From NCBI RefSeq assembly GCF_014489615.1, contig NZ_CP060825.1, forward strand, positions 1,295,001 through 1,359,000: a stretch of DNA of 64,000 nt. Reading direction: 5' to 3'. Below, piece by piece: positions 44,531 through 52,811 of this stretch. Position 1 is the stretch's first letter; the number at the start of each line of letters is the position of its first letter. The stretch is from Streptomyces genisteinicus. GTDB taxonomy: Bacteria > Actinomycetota > Actinomycetes > Streptomycetales > Streptomycetaceae. The position numbers and the translations under genes were made by a program. The notes below the pieces were generated by a model. It did no database searches. It was not told the origin of the DNA and saw only the letters and a list, made by a program, of their open reading frames with translations.

Positions 44531-44537
44531 CCGGCGG

Positions 44538-45017
44538 TCAGCGTGCGTCGCCCGCGGGCGGGCGGCGTTCGCCCAGCAGCCGGGAACCGGTCAGCTGCTC
44601 GCCGAAGACGTCGTCCGGGTTGGACAGCACGCAGGTCTCCAGGGACAGACAGCCGCAGCCGATGCAGTCCGTGAGGTGGTCGCGGAGCCTGCCGAGCTGC
44701 CGGATGCGCTCGTCGAGCACACCCCGCCACGCCTGGGAGAGCCTGGCCCAGTCCTCGCGGTCGGGGGTGCGCTCCTCGGGCAGTTCGGCCAGGGCGTCCC
44801 GGATGGTGGCCAGGGGGATGCCGACCCGCTGGGCGGCGCGGACGAACGCCACCCGGCGCAGCGTGTCCCGGCTGTAGCGCCGCTGGTTGCCGCTGGTGCG
44901 CCGGCTGGAGATGAGGCCCTTGGACTCGTAGAAGTGCAGGGCGGAGACGGCAGCGCCGCTGCGTGCGGCGAGCTGGCCGACGGTGAGTTCGTGGATCGTC
45001 TCGGGAATCTGGGGCAC
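44538..45017 (-). CDS. soxR: redox-sensing transcriptional activator SoxR
   Basis: The 159-residue MerR-family protein has the [23 protein letters not shown] at the N-terminus, a dimerisation helix and the [2Fe-2S] ligands CX2CXCX5C (Cys118, 121, 123, 129; [13 protein letters not shown]). In Streptomyces SoxR responds to redox-active secondary metabolites such as actinorhodin and activates oxygenase and exporter genes, unlike the superoxide role in E. coli. The GTG 45017 start is supported by the HTH position. Confidence 0.93.
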   Translation of the reverse strand: MPQIPETIHELTVGQLAARSGAAVSALHFYESKGLISSRRTSGNQRRYSRDTLRRVAFVRAAQRVGIPLATIRDALAELPEERTPDREDWARLSQAWRGVLDERIRQLGRLRDHLTDCIGCGCLSLETCVLSNPDDVFGEQLTGSRLLGERRPPAGDAR

Positions 45018-45060
45018 CCGCCGAACCCTACGTGCACGGTGGACTCGTCCCCGCCCTCCG

Positions 45061-45104
45061 TTGACAGAGCGCCCCCGGGCCGACCATGCTGAGCAAGCGC
45101 TTAG
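45061..45104 (+). promoter_or_regulatory. promoter and TetR-type operator of the MaoC-like gene
   Basis: TTGACA (45061-45066), an 18-bp spacer and CATGCT (45085-45090) form a likely promoter. TGAGC-AAGC-GCTTAG at 45090-45104 is a dyad overlapping the -10/+1 region. The same dyad, TGAGC-N4-GCTTAG, lies at 46399-46413 before the tetR gene 45707-46354. Confidence 0.6.
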
Positions 45105-45169
45105 ACATCGTCTGGGACAGATGTGTCGCGACATGCGCTTCGACAGTGCGAGAGGCAGGGACCAGGGAC

Positions 45170-45631
45170 ATGGCCGAGCCGAGGATCTTCACCTCCCCCG
45201 AGGAGCTGCGCGCCGGAGTGGGCGAGCAGCTGGGGCACAGCGACTGGCTGGAGATCGACCAGAAGCGGATCGACCTCTTCGCCGACGCGACGGGGGACCA
45301 CCAGTGGATCCACGTGGACCCGGAGCGGGCGGCGGACGGCCCCTTCGGCACGACGATCGCCCACGGCTATCTGACCCTGTCGCTGCTGCCCGCGCTGGTG
45401 CCGCAGGTGCTGCGGGTCGAGGGCATGAAGATGGGCATCAACTACGGCACCAACAAGGTGCGCTTCCCCGCGCCCGTCCCGGTGGGCTCGCGCCTGCGCG
45501 CCACGGCCGTGCTCCAGCAGGTCGAGGAGGCGGGCGGCGGCGTGCAGATGACCGCCCTCGTCACGATCGAGCGCGAGGGCGGCGACAAGCCGGTGTGCGT
45601 GGCGGAGTCGGTCTCCCGCTACTTCTTCTGA
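45170..45631 (+). CDS. MaoC-like (R)-specific enoyl-CoA hydratase/dehydratase
   Basis: The 153-residue hot-dog-fold protein has the hydratase-2 signature [18 protein letters not shown] with the catalytic Asp and His, then [15 protein letters not shown]. It hydrates trans-2-enoyl-CoA. ATG 45170 is preceded by AGGGAC. The frame is open upstream to 45086, but that part overlaps the operator and is probably not translated. It is regulated with the downstream, oppositely oriented TetR gene. Confidence 0.9.
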   Translation: MAEPRIFTSPEELRAGVGEQLGHSDWLEIDQKRIDLFADATGDHQWIHVDPERAADGPFGTTIAHGYLTLSLLPALVPQVLRVEGMKMGINYGTNKVRFPAPVPVGSRLRATAVLQQVEEAGGGVQMTALVTIEREGGDKPVCVAESVSRYFF

Positions 45632-45706
45632 GCCGTCGGGCCGGGGAGCCGTCGGGGTCCGGCCGTGGCCCGCTGCCCCGGGCTCCCGGGCCGGCCCCGC
45701 ACCCGC

Positions 45707-46354
45707 TCAGCGGTCCTGCGGGGCTCCCACCATGCGCAGCACGAGGTCGGCGTAGAACGCGCCGACCTCGTCGGGCGTGCGGCGCCCCTGGGTGTTGAAC
45801 CAGCGCGCCACGTCGATGCAGAGCGACAGGATGGCGACCGCGGTGCCCGGCACGTCGGGCACGGTGAACTCCCCGGCCGCGACGCCTTCGTCGAGGAGCC
45901 TGCGCACCACGGCGTCGCTCTCGCGCCGCAGCTCGATGATCTCCGCCCGGTGGTCGTCGGAGAGGGCGTCCAGCTCGTACTGGACGACGCGGGCCGTGGT
46001 GTGCCGTCCGGCGTGCCAGCGCACGAAGGAGCGGACGGCCTCGGCGAGCCGCTCGCGCGGGGTGCCGGGCGCCTCGTACGCGGCCGTCAGGATGTCGAGG
46101 GCCTTGTCGTGGCCGATGCGGCTGATCCGGTGGAGCAGCTCTTCCTTGGTCTTGTAGTGGATGTAGAGGGCCGCGGGGCTCATGCCCGCCCGCCCGGCGA
46201 TGTCACGGGTGGTGGTGGCGTGGTAGCCGCGCTCGGCGAACGCCTCGACCGCGGCGACCAGCAGTTTCCTGGCCGCCTCCGGGGTGACCTGGTCCCACGG
46301 CTTCTCCTCGCCGGGCACGTCCTCGCCGGCCGCCGTCTGGTCCGCCGCAGTCAT
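45707..46354 (-). CDS. TetR-family regulator, probably of the MaoC-like gene
   Basis: The 215-residue protein has the TetR HTH ERGYHATTTRDIAGRAGMSP and the LYIHYKTKEELLHR helix, and a KstR2/TetR-C ligand domain. Its own promoter carries TGAGC-N4-GCTTAG at 46399-46413, matching the element before the MaoC gene. This suggests autoregulation and control of that gene. ATG 46354 is used; GTG 46375 is possible. Confidence 0.88.
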   Translation of the reverse strand: MTAADQTAAGEDVPGEEKPWDQVTPEAARKLLVAAVEAFAERGYHATTTRDIAGRAGMSPAALYIHYKTKEELLHRISRIGHDKALDILTAAYEAPGTPRERLAEAVRSFVRWHAGRHTTARVVQYELDALSDDHRAEIIELRRESDAVVRRLLDEGVAAGEFTVPDVPGTAVAILSLCIDVARWFNTQGRRTPDEVGAFYADLVLRMVGAPQDR

Positions 46355-46398
46355 CACTCGCCCCTTCCCTGGCACAGGACGACACCATACCCCGCGAA

Positions 46399-46413
46399 TG
46401 AGCGCCCGCTTAG
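46399..46413. promoter_or_regulatory. TetR-type operator TGAGC-N4-GCTTAG
   Basis: This 15-bp dyad lies 45 bp upstream of the tetR ATG. It is shared in all conserved positions with 45090-45104. Confidence 0.55.
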
Positions 46414-46484
46414 GGCCTCGCGCGGGGGATCGTGCGGCGGCGGGGCGGCGGGGCGGACGGCCGCGGCGCCCGCGCTCCGGCTTT

Positions 46485-46772
46485 CTACAGCTTCTGGAAG
46501 GGGTCGTGCTCGGCCAGCAGCTTCTCCAGCCGGGCCTGGTCGACCCTGCTGACGATCTGGCCGGCCTCCTGGCGGTCCCGCACGACCTTGGCGAGCGTGA
46601 AGGCCGAAGTCGTCAGGTACAGCACGGCGACGGCGAGGAAGGCGCGCACCCAGGCGTCCGCCTCCATGTGGTAGATCCCGATGGCGACGGCGCCGAGCGC
46701 GACGGCGAAGGAGATCACGGCCTGGCTGTAGTAGGCCGCGGTGTTCTGCTGCTTGACCTGTGTCTCACTCAT
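46485..46772 (-). CDS. YiaA/YiaB two-helix-domain membrane protein
   Basis: The 95-residue protein has QAVISFAVALGAVAIGIYHM and WVRAFLAVAVLYLTTSAFTL, two transmembrane helices of the YiaAB family. A C-terminal amphipathic helix ends DPFQKL. The function is unknown; it is predicted to be an inner-membrane protein. ATG 46772 was chosen over longer in-frame leaders. Confidence 0.85.
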   Translation of the reverse strand: MSETQVKQQNTAAYYSQAVISFAVALGAVAIGIYHMEADAWVRAFLAVAVLYLTTSAFTLAKVVRDRQEAGQIVSRVDQARLEKLLAEHDPFQKL

Positions 46773-46908
46773 GGGGACAGCATCCGCGGCCGTGGCGGGT
46801 GTCACATGGGTGCTGCTACTCATCCGCGTACTCAGGCGGCCCTCCGGCCCTCGCGCGGCCCCCGCCCCGCGGCGGACTTCCCCGGAGGGCCCCCGTCCCC
46901 CGGCGGGC

Positions 46909-48060
46909 TCAGAACGCGCTCACCCCCGTGAGCGCGCGGCCGATGATCAGCTTCTGGATCTGGCTGGTGCCCTCGTAGAGGGTCATCACGCGGGCGTCGC
47001 GCAGCAGCTTGCCGACCGGGTACTCGTCGATGTAGCCGTAGCCGCCGAAGACCTGGAGGGCGTTGTTGGCCGCGCGGACGGCGGCCTCGGAGGCGAAGAG
47101 CTTGGCCTTGGAGGCGGCGGTGGCGAACTCCTCGCCCCGGTCGACGAGGTCGGCGACCCGCCAGGTGAGCAGGCGGGCCGCGTCGACGTCCACCGCGATG
47201 TCGCTGATCAGCTCCTGCACCAGCTGGTAGTGGGCGATGGGACGGCCGAACTGTTCGCGCTCCGCGGCGTAGCCGACCGCCGCGTCGAGCGCGGCCTGGG
47301 CGATGCCGACACAGCCTGCGGCCACCGACATCCGGCCCTTGGCCAGCGCGGACATCGCGATCGAGAAGCCCCTGCCCTCCTGGCCGAGCATGGCGGACGC
47401 GGGGACGCGCACGTCGTCGAGGACGAGTTCCGCCGTGGCCTGGCCCCGCAGGCCGAGCTTGCCGTGGATGGTGCGGCGGGACAGCCCGGGAGTGCCGGCG
47501 GGGACGAGGAAGGCGGAGACGCCCCGGTGCCCGGGGGTGTCGTTGGTGCGGGCGAACAGCAGCACCACGTCGGCCCAGGTGCCGTTGGTGATGAACATCT
47601 TGGTGCCGTTGAGCACCCAGTCGCCGCCGTCCGCGACGGCGCGGGTGGCCAGGCTGCCCGCGTCCGAGCCGGTGCCCGGTTCGGTCAGCCCGAAGCAGCC
47701 GACCGCGTCGCCCGAGGTCAGCCGGGGCAGCCAGGCCCGCTTCTGCTCGTCGGTCCCGTACGCGGCGACGGTCTTGGCGACCAGGCCGAGGGAGACGGAG
47801 ACGATGCCGCGCACCGACGAGTCGCCGCGGCCGAGTTCCTCGGTGACCAGGCAGTAGGCGAGGTGGTCGCCGCCGGAGCCGCCGTACTCCTCGTCGACGG
47901 TGAGGCCGAGGAAGCCGAGCGCGCCGAGCTTCTTCACGATCCCGCGGTCGACGCTCTCGGTCCGGTCCCAGTCGACGACATGGGGGGCGACCTCACGGGC
48001 GACGAAGTCCGCGGCGAGCCGGCGGACGGCCGACTGCTCCTCGGTGAGCTCCAGGTTCAT
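46909..48060 (-). CDS. acyl-CoA dehydrogenase
   Basis: The 383-residue flavoprotein has CFGLTEPGTGSDAGSL as FAD/substrate loop, MFITNGTWADV, the QVFGGYGYIDEYPVGKLL segment and the canonical catalytic Glu in TLYEGTSQIQKL. It starts at ATG 48060 with an 18-bp operator 19 bp upstream, shared with the divergent TetR gene. It oxidises a short-chain or branched acyl-CoA; specificity cannot be stated. Confidence 0.93.
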   Translation of the reverse strand: MNLELTEEQSAVRRLAADFVAREVAPHVVDWDRTESVDRGIVKKLGALGFLGLTVDEEYGGSGGDHLAYCLVTEELGRGDSSVRGIVSVSLGLVAKTVAAYGTDEQKRAWLPRLTSGDAVGCFGLTEPGTGSDAGSLATRAVADGGDWVLNGTKMFITNGTWADVVLLFARTNDTPGHRGVSAFLVPAGTPGLSRRTIHGKLGLRGQATAELVLDDVRVPASAMLGQEGRGFSIAMSALAKGRMSVAAGCVGIAQAALDAAVGYAAEREQFGRPIAHYQLVQELISDIAVDVDAARLLTWRVADLVDRGEEFATAASKAKLFASEAAVRAANNALQVFGGYGYIDEYPVGKLLRDARVMTLYEGTSQIQKLIIGRALTGVSAF

Positions 48061-48078
48061 ACGCGGACACCCCACTTT

Positions 48079-48096
48079 AACTACCACTGCTAGTTT
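48079..48096. promoter_or_regulatory. TetR operator AACTA-CCACTGC-TAGTTT in the divergent promoter
   Basis: This 18-bp dyad with arms ACTA-N-CA / TG-N-TAGT lies between the acyl-CoA dehydrogenase and tetR. It is repeated as AACTAGCGGTGTTAGTTT at 58391-58408. Confidence 0.7.
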
Positions 48097-48123
48097 ATTT
48101 TGCCAGGCCCTACTATGTGCCGC

Positions 48124-48789
48124 ATGGCCCGACCGCGCAAGCCCCTCCTCAGCCGTGACCGCATCGTCGAGGCGGCGGGCGCGCTCGTCGACGCGGAGGG
48201 ACTGGACGCGGTCTCCACCCGGCGGCTCGCGGCCGAACTCGGGGTGAGCGGCCCGTCGCTCTACAACCACTTCCGCAACAAGGACGAGATCCTGGAAGCC
48301 GTGGCCGACGCGGTCAGCGCCCGTGTCGACCTGTCGATGTTCGACGCGGACGACCCCCGGGACTGGCGCACCGCGCTCCACGACTGGGCGCTCTCCTACC
48401 GGTCCGCGCTCCGGGCCCACCCCAACACCGTCCCGGTCCTCGCCCGCGGACCCGGCCGCCGCCCGGCCGGCCTCAAGGTCGCCGACGCCGTCTTCGGCGC
48501 GATGGTCCGCGCCGGCTGGCCGCCCGCCCAGGCCACGTACATCGGCGCGCTGATGCGCTACTTCATCACCGGCTCCGCCCTCGGTTCGTTCGCCCTCGGC
48601 TTCGTCGACGACGCGGACGCCTACGACCCGGCCGACTACCCCCATCTCGGCCAGGCCCACCTGCTGGCGGACCGCCGCGAGCAGGTGGACGAAGGGGCGT
48701 TCGAGACGGGCCTGCGCGCGCTGCTGGACGGGCTGACGGTGCAGTACGAGGCGGGAGCGGGGCGGAACGGGACGACGGCGGCCCCGTAG
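48124..48789 (+). CDS. TetR-family repressor of the acyl-CoA dehydrogenase
   Basis: The 221-residue protein has the HTH LDAVSTRRLAAELGVSGPSL and YNHFRNKDEILEAVADAV. The TetR_C ligand domain has MRYFITGSALGSFA. It is divergent from the acyl-CoA dehydrogenase with an operator in between, so it most likely represses both. A second copy of the operator before the aldehyde dehydrogenase operon (58.4 kb) suggests a distal target. TACTAT at 48111-48116 is a possible -10, giving a nearly leaderless mRNA from ATG 48124. Confidence 0.88.
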   Translation: MARPRKPLLSRDRIVEAAGALVDAEGLDAVSTRRLAAELGVSGPSLYNHFRNKDEILEAVADAVSARVDLSMFDADDPRDWRTALHDWALSYRSALRAHPNTVPVLARGPGRRPAGLKVADAVFGAMVRAGWPPAQATYIGALMRYFITGSALGSFALGFVDDADAYDPADYPHLGQAHLLADRREQVDEGAFETGLRALLDGLTVQYEAGAGRNGTTAAP

Positions 48790-48813
48790 CGCGGGACGCG
48801 GGGACGCACGGGC

Positions 48814-48855
48814 GCGGCAGCCATCCTTCGGCCGCCGCCGAAGGATGGCTGCCGC
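48814..48855 (+). promoter_or_regulatory. 19-bp perfect inverted repeat before the ArsR-type gene
   Basis: Positions 48814-48832 and 48837-48855 are perfect complements around a CGCC loop, ending 11 bp before the ATG at 48867. It may be an operator of the ArsR-type regulator, a leader structure, or the terminator of tetR. Its closeness to the start codon favours a role in ArsR-gene control. Confidence 0.55.
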
Positions 48856-48866
48856 ATCCTGGGGGC

Positions 48867-49565
48867 ATGACCTCGCCCCGCGACCTCGCCGCCCTCGCCT
48901 CGCTGCTCGCCGACGAGACACGCGCGGGCTTCGCCCTGGCGCTGCTCGACGGGCGCGCCTGGACGGCCGGGGAGCTGGCACGCCACGGCCGGGTGGCCGC
49001 GTCGACCGCGAGCGGGCACCTCGGCAAGCTGGTCGCCGGGGGCCTGCTCGCCGAGGAGCGCCAGGGGCGCCACCGGTACGTGCGGCTCGCCGACGACCGG
49101 GTGGCCCACCTGGTCGAGGAGCTCGCCGCGTACGCGTCACCCGGTCCGGCACCCCGGCCGCGCACGCTGCGCGAGTCGAGCGCCGCCCACGCGATGGCAC
49201 GCGGCCGCACCTGCTACGACCACCTCGCGGGCCGGCTGGGCATCACCGTCACCGAGGCGATGACGGCGCGCGGGCTGATCGCGCAGGACTCGGGCTTCGC
49301 GCTCACCGGGCGGGGCGTCGACTGGTTCGACGGGGCGGGCATCCCGCTGGTCCGCACCGGACGCCGCCCGCTGGCCCGCGGCTGCCTGGACTGGACCGAG
49401 CGCCGGCCCCATCTCGCCGGGGTCTCCGGCGCCCGGCTGTGCGCGCACGCGCTGGAGTCGGGCTGGTGCGTGCGGATCGGGTCGGAGCGGGCTGTGAAGG
49501 TCACCGCGGAGGGCGAGCGGGCGCTGCACGAGCTGCTCGGCATCGAGCCCGGGAAATTGCGGTGA
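48867..49565 (+). CDS. ArsR-type winged-helix regulator
   Basis: The 232-residue protein has the N-terminal winged helix (about 1-80): LAALASLLADETRAGFALAL, then VAASTASGHLGKLVAGGLLA and the wing ERQGRHRYVRL. The C-terminal 150 residues form a separate ligand domain with EAMTARGLI and a Cys/His-containing end (GARLCAHALESGWCVRIG). It precedes the EamA exporter by 32 bp and probably controls it. The ligand is unknown. Confidence 0.88.
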   Translation: MTSPRDLAALASLLADETRAGFALALLDGRAWTAGELARHGRVAASTASGHLGKLVAGGLLAEERQGRHRYVRLADDRVAHLVEELAAYASPGPAPRPRTLRESSAAHAMARGRTCYDHLAGRLGITVTEAMTARGLIAQDSGFALTGRGVDWFDGAGIPLVRTGRRPLARGCLDWTERRPHLAGVSGARLCAHALESGWCVRIGSERAVKVTAEGERALHELLGIEPGKLR

Positions 49566-49597
49566 GCGCCGAAGGGTCGCGGCCGTACCGTCGCCGC

Positions 49598-50548
49598 ATG
49601 ACGAACCCCTCCCGCCCCGCCGCCTGGCCCGCCCTCGCGGCCGCCGCCGTCACCGTCGTCCTGTGGGCGTCCGCCTTCGTGTCCATCCGCAGCGCGGGGG
49701 ACGCCTACTCCCCCGGCGCGCTGGCCCTCGGCCGGCTGCTGGCGGGCTCCCTCGCCCTCGGCTGCGTGCTGCTGGTCCGGCGCGAGGGGCTGCCGCCGAA
49801 GGCCGCGTGGCCGGGCATCGCGGTGTCGGGGCTGCTGTGGTTCGGCGTCTACATGGTCGTGCTCAACTGGGGCGAGCAGCAGGTGGACGCGGGCACGGCG
49901 GCGATGGTCGTCAACGTCGGCCCGGTCCTGATCGCCCTGCTCGGCGCGCGGTTCCTCGGCGAGGGGCTGCCGCCGCGGCTGGTCGCGGGCATGGCGGTCT
50001 CCTTCGCGGGCGCGGTGGTCGTGGGCCTGTCCATGTCCGGCGAGGGCGGCTCGTCCACCCTCGGCGTGGTGCTGTGCCTGGTGGCGGCGGTGGGGTACGC
50101 GGCCGGTGTGGTCGCCCAGAAGCCGGCCCTGACCCACGCGAGCGCGCTCCAGGTGACGACGTTCGGCTGCCTGGTCGGCACGGTCGCGTGCCTGCCGTTC
50201 GCGGGGCAGCTCCTCACGGAGGCCTCCGACGCGCCGCTCCCCGCGACACTCAACATGGTCTATCTCGGCGTCTTCCCGACCGCGCTCGCCTTCACGACCT
50301 GGGCCTACGCGCTGGCGCGCACCACGGCGGGCCGGATGGGCGCCACCACGTACGCGGTCCCCGCGCTCGTGGTGCTGATGTCGTGGCTCGCTCTGGACGA
50401 GGTCCCGGGCCTGCTGACGCTGGCGGGCGGTGCGCTGTGCCTGGCGGGGGTCGCCGTGTCCCGCTCGCGGGCCCGGACGGCCGCCGCCGGGACCGGTGGC
50501 GAGGCGGGGGCGGAGACCGCCGCCCGGCGCGGGGAGACGGCGCGCTGA
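49598..50548 (+). CDS. EamA/DMT-family exporter
   Basis: The 316-residue protein has ten hydrophobic segments in two EamA repeats (AAVTVVLWASAFVSIRSA near the start, MVYLGVFPTALAFTTWAYAL near the end). It is likely a drug/metabolite exporter in the cytoplasmic membrane, cotranscribed with the upstream ArsR-type gene. The substrate is unknown. Confidence 0.9.
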   Translation: MTNPSRPAAWPALAAAAVTVVLWASAFVSIRSAGDAYSPGALALGRLLAGSLALGCVLLVRREGLPPKAAWPGIAVSGLLWFGVYMVVLNWGEQQVDAGTAAMVVNVGPVLIALLGARFLGEGLPPRLVAGMAVSFAGAVVVGLSMSGEGGSSTLGVVLCLVAAVGYAAGVVAQKPALTHASALQVTTFGCLVGTVACLPFAGQLLTEASDAPLPATLNMVYLGVFPTALAFTTWAYALARTTAGRMGATTYAVPALVVLMSWLALDEVPGLLTLAGGALCLAGVAVSRSRARTAAAGTGGEAGAETAARRGETAR

Positions 50549-50562
50549 GCGGGGGCGGGTGA

Positions 50563-50643
50563 CGGCGGTCCGGTCCGGACCGCCGCGGGGAGACCGCGGG
50601 GCCCGTGCGGTGCACGGCAGGGCGGGGGTCCGTCCTGCCGTGC
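50563..50643. terminator. stem-loops between convergent eamA and PatG-like genes
   Basis: CGGCGGTCCGG/CCGGACCGCCG (50563-50585) and GCACGGCAGG/CCTGCCGTGC (50612-50643) lie between the two stop codons. Confidence 0.7.
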
Positions 50644-50659
50644 GGCGCGCGGGCCTGCG

Positions 50660-51667
50660 TCAGTGGGCGCAGTACGACGAGAGCGGCGCGGTGAGGAAGG
50701 GGAACATCTCGGTGACGTCGACGCGGGCCGCCAGCCGGTCGGCCACGTTGGTGGTCCGGTTGGTGTAGGTGAACACCACGTCGATCAGCGTCCGGGCCAT
50801 GGAGACCTCCGACCGGGTGGTGTCCACGCCGGTGAGCGCGCAGTCCCGCGCGTACTGGGCGGCCGCGGCCGAGTAGATCTCGGGGTAGCGCAGCGCGCAG
50901 TAGTTGACCGCGCGGTGCCGGTCCGTGGAGCCGGTGTTGTCGGTCAGCGCCGTGACCCTGCTCAGCACCTCTTCGGCGGACGCCCGGAAGGCGCCGTCGT
51001 CGATCCCGTCAGGGGTCGGCAGCCGGTCGAGGAAGCTCGCGGTGTCGAAGGAGTAGAGCTGCTCGAAGGCGATCTGCGGCAGGGTGAGCCCGTTGCAGCG
51101 GTCCAGGGACGCCAGTCCGCCCATCGTGCCGATGACCACGTCGACGTCGCCGGCCCTGGGCGCCGGCCGGACCGTCTCCACGAGGAGGTCCACCTCGGCG
51201 CTGTCCCGCGGGACGAGGAGGTAGGCGTCGAGGCCCCCGATCGTCAGCACCCAGCACATCTGGCGTGCGAGATAGCGGTTGGCGGGTTCGTTGAGCACCG
51301 TGTGGACGGCCTGGCCGTCGGTCATGCCGCTCGTCTCCGTGCGGCCCACGGCCTGTTCGAGTTCCTTCTCCACGCCGAGGTCGGGGAAGCGGGCCTCGAT
51401 CCGGCCGACGGCGTACACGTAGCCGCCGGAGCCCTGCGGGCCTCCCGCACCTCCCGCACCGCCGCATCCGCATCCGCATCCTGCGGCGGCTTCCGGTGGG
51501 GGCTCGGCGGAGACCGCGGCCGGGGCGGCGGGGGTTCCGGCCGGGACGACGGCGTCCGCCGGGCCGGCCCGCCCGAGGGCCGGACGCGGGGCGGGGGCCG
51601 GTTCGCGGGTCGCTTCGGGGGCCGGGCCCGGGGGTTCGGGGGCGGGCACGTTCTCGTTCTCGTTCAT
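50660..51667 (-). CDS. PatG C-terminal-domain protein
   Basis: The 335-residue cytosolic protein has a Pro/Ala-rich N-terminus and a striking AGCGCGCGGAGGAGG run (Cys64, 66, 68). The conserved domain follows from about 80: YVYAVGRIEARFPDLGVEKE, RYLARQMCWVLTIGGLDAYL, DVDVVIGTMG and EQLYSFDTASFLDRLP. This matches the domain of unknown function at the C-terminus of the cyanobactin protease/macrocyclase PatG, here free-standing without its protease part. ATG 51667 overlaps the upstream stop as ATGA. It is the last gene of the four-gene operon. Confidence 0.82.
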   Translation of the reverse strand: MNENENVPAPEPPGPAPEATREPAPAPRPALGRAGPADAVVPAGTPAAPAAVSAEPPPEAAAGCGCGCGGAGGAGGPQGSGGYVYAVGRIEARFPDLGVEKELEQAVGRTETSGMTDGQAVHTVLNEPANRYLARQMCWVLTIGGLDAYLLVPRDSAEVDLLVETVRPAPRAGDVDVVIGTMGGLASLDRCNGLTLPQIAFEQLYSFDTASFLDRLPTPDGIDDGAFRASAEEVLSRVTALTDNTGSTDRHRAVNYCALRYPEIYSAAAAQYARDCALTGVDTTRSEVSMARTLIDVVFTYTNRTTNVADRLAARVDVTEMFPFLTAPLSSYCAH

Positions 51668-51918
51668 GGTTCTCCGTGTGTTGTCGACCGGCGCCCGCGC
51701 GGGGCGATGCTGAGCCAGCCGTTGAGAGCGGCCGCCCGCCGTCGGCACCCTCCGCAGGGCCGTACGCGTGCGAGAGAGGTGGCCCGGGAGACGGCGTCCC
51801 CGAGGCCCGTCTCCTGCTGCACCAGGAAGTCGGGCAGCCGGACGCGGTGACGTGCCGGTGCCGGCGGTTCCGGCCGCCGGGCGGGCGGCGGTCCGTCCCG
51901 ATCGGGGGTGTCGGGCAT
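51664..51918 (-). CDS. small CGGC-motif protein of the PatA/PatG-like operon
   Basis: The 84-residue basic protein has a Pro-rich start, then VRLPDFLVQQETGLGDAVSR and VRPCGGCRRRAAALNGWLS. The GLGD...PCGGC-RRA-LN pattern recurs in small proteins of uncertain role. ATG 51918 overlaps the protease stop (TGATG) and its own stop overlaps the next ATG, so stoichiometric coupling with both neighbours is likely. It might be a second substrate, a carrier or an accessory protein. Confidence 0.7.
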   Translation of the reverse strand: MPDTPDRDGPPPARRPEPPAPARHRVRLPDFLVQQETGLGDAVSRATSLARVRPCGGCRRRAAALNGWLSIAPRGRRSTTHGEP

Positions 51919-52811
51919 CAGATCAGCTCCTCCAGGAGGCGACGGGCGTCCAGCGGGGGCGGCACCAGACCGCGGCGCGGGCGGCCCGCCCCGCGTGCCG
52001 CCCACAGCAGCCGGCCGGAGGGCAGGCCGGGGGCGAGGGACCACGCGAGGGCCAGCACGCCCGTGACGAGCGCGGCGGCGAGACTGCTCCCGCCGAACTC
52101 CTGAAGCCCTCCGCCGGGTGCCAGGGAGGGCAGCGGTGCACCGGGCGCGAGCAGCCCCCGCCGTCCGGCGGACGGGCTCAGATCGGCCCGGGGCAGGGGC
52201 CGTCCGGCGAGGTCGCCGGGGACGACGGGGAGGACGGCCGGGTGCGAGGTGAGGGGTGACGATGCCACGCGCCCCCGCTGCCCGCCGGCCGCGACCACGA
52301 CGACTCCGTGGCGGCCGGCCAGATCGAGCGCTTCGGTCAGCTCGGGCGCGGCCGTGGCCTGCGTGACGAATGCCGCGCTGACGTTGATCAGCCGCGCACC
52401 GTGGAGCCGGCACGCGTCGATGCCGCGGGCCAGTTCGGAGGCGGACGTCCAGAAGCGGTCCTCGGTGAATACGGGACGCAGGAGCAGCGGACACCCCGGG
52501 CAGATTCCCGGCGCACCGCTGCCGCGAGCGGCCCCCAGCACACCGGTCACGGCGGTGCCGTGACGCAGCGCCGCACTGTCCCGGCCCGGTCCGGCCACGG
52601 CACCCGGCTCGCGGGGCACCCGTTCGACCGGGGCGGCCAGCAGGTCCGGGCCCAGCGCCGCCACGGGGCCGTCCAGGACGCCGACGGGCACGGCACCGCT
52701 GCCGTCCGTCCGTGCCATGAGCGGGCCGATCCGCACGGCCTGCTGCCACGTGGCGTCGGCCGCCGGTGCTACGCGGACATGTGGCACGGCGGCGAGGGCC
52801 AGCCACCGCAC
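51918..52811 (-). CDS. S8 subtilisin-like protease, PatA/PatG family
   Basis: The 297-residue protease domain has catalytic Asp47 (VGVLDGPV), His84 (LRHGTAVTG) and Ser243 (FGGSSLAAALVTG). The PatA-type signature SSPLTSHPAVLPVV and SAGRRGLLAPGAPLPSL identifies the cyanobactin-protease family. The oxyanion Asn of AAGNQG is replaced (AAGGQRG), which may lower activity. It has no signal peptide, so it is cytosolic. The start is uncertain: GTG 52811 or GTG 52787. Both overlap the 3' end of the Cys-rich peptide gene. It probably cuts that peptide. Confidence 0.82.
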   Translation of the reverse strand: MRWLALAAVPHVRVAPAADATWQQAVRIGPLMARTDGSGAVPVGVLDGPVAALGPDLLAAPVERVPREPGAVAGPGRDSAALRHGTAVTGVLGAARGSGAPGICPGCPLLLRPVFTEDRFWTSASELARGIDACRLHGARLINVSAAFVTQATAAPELTEALDLAGRHGVVVVAAGGQRGRVASSPLTSHPAVLPVVPGDLAGRPLPRADLSPSAGRRGLLAPGAPLPSLAPGGGLQEFGGSSLAAALVTGVLALAWSLAPGLPSGRLLWAARGAGRPRRGLVPPPLDARRLLEELI

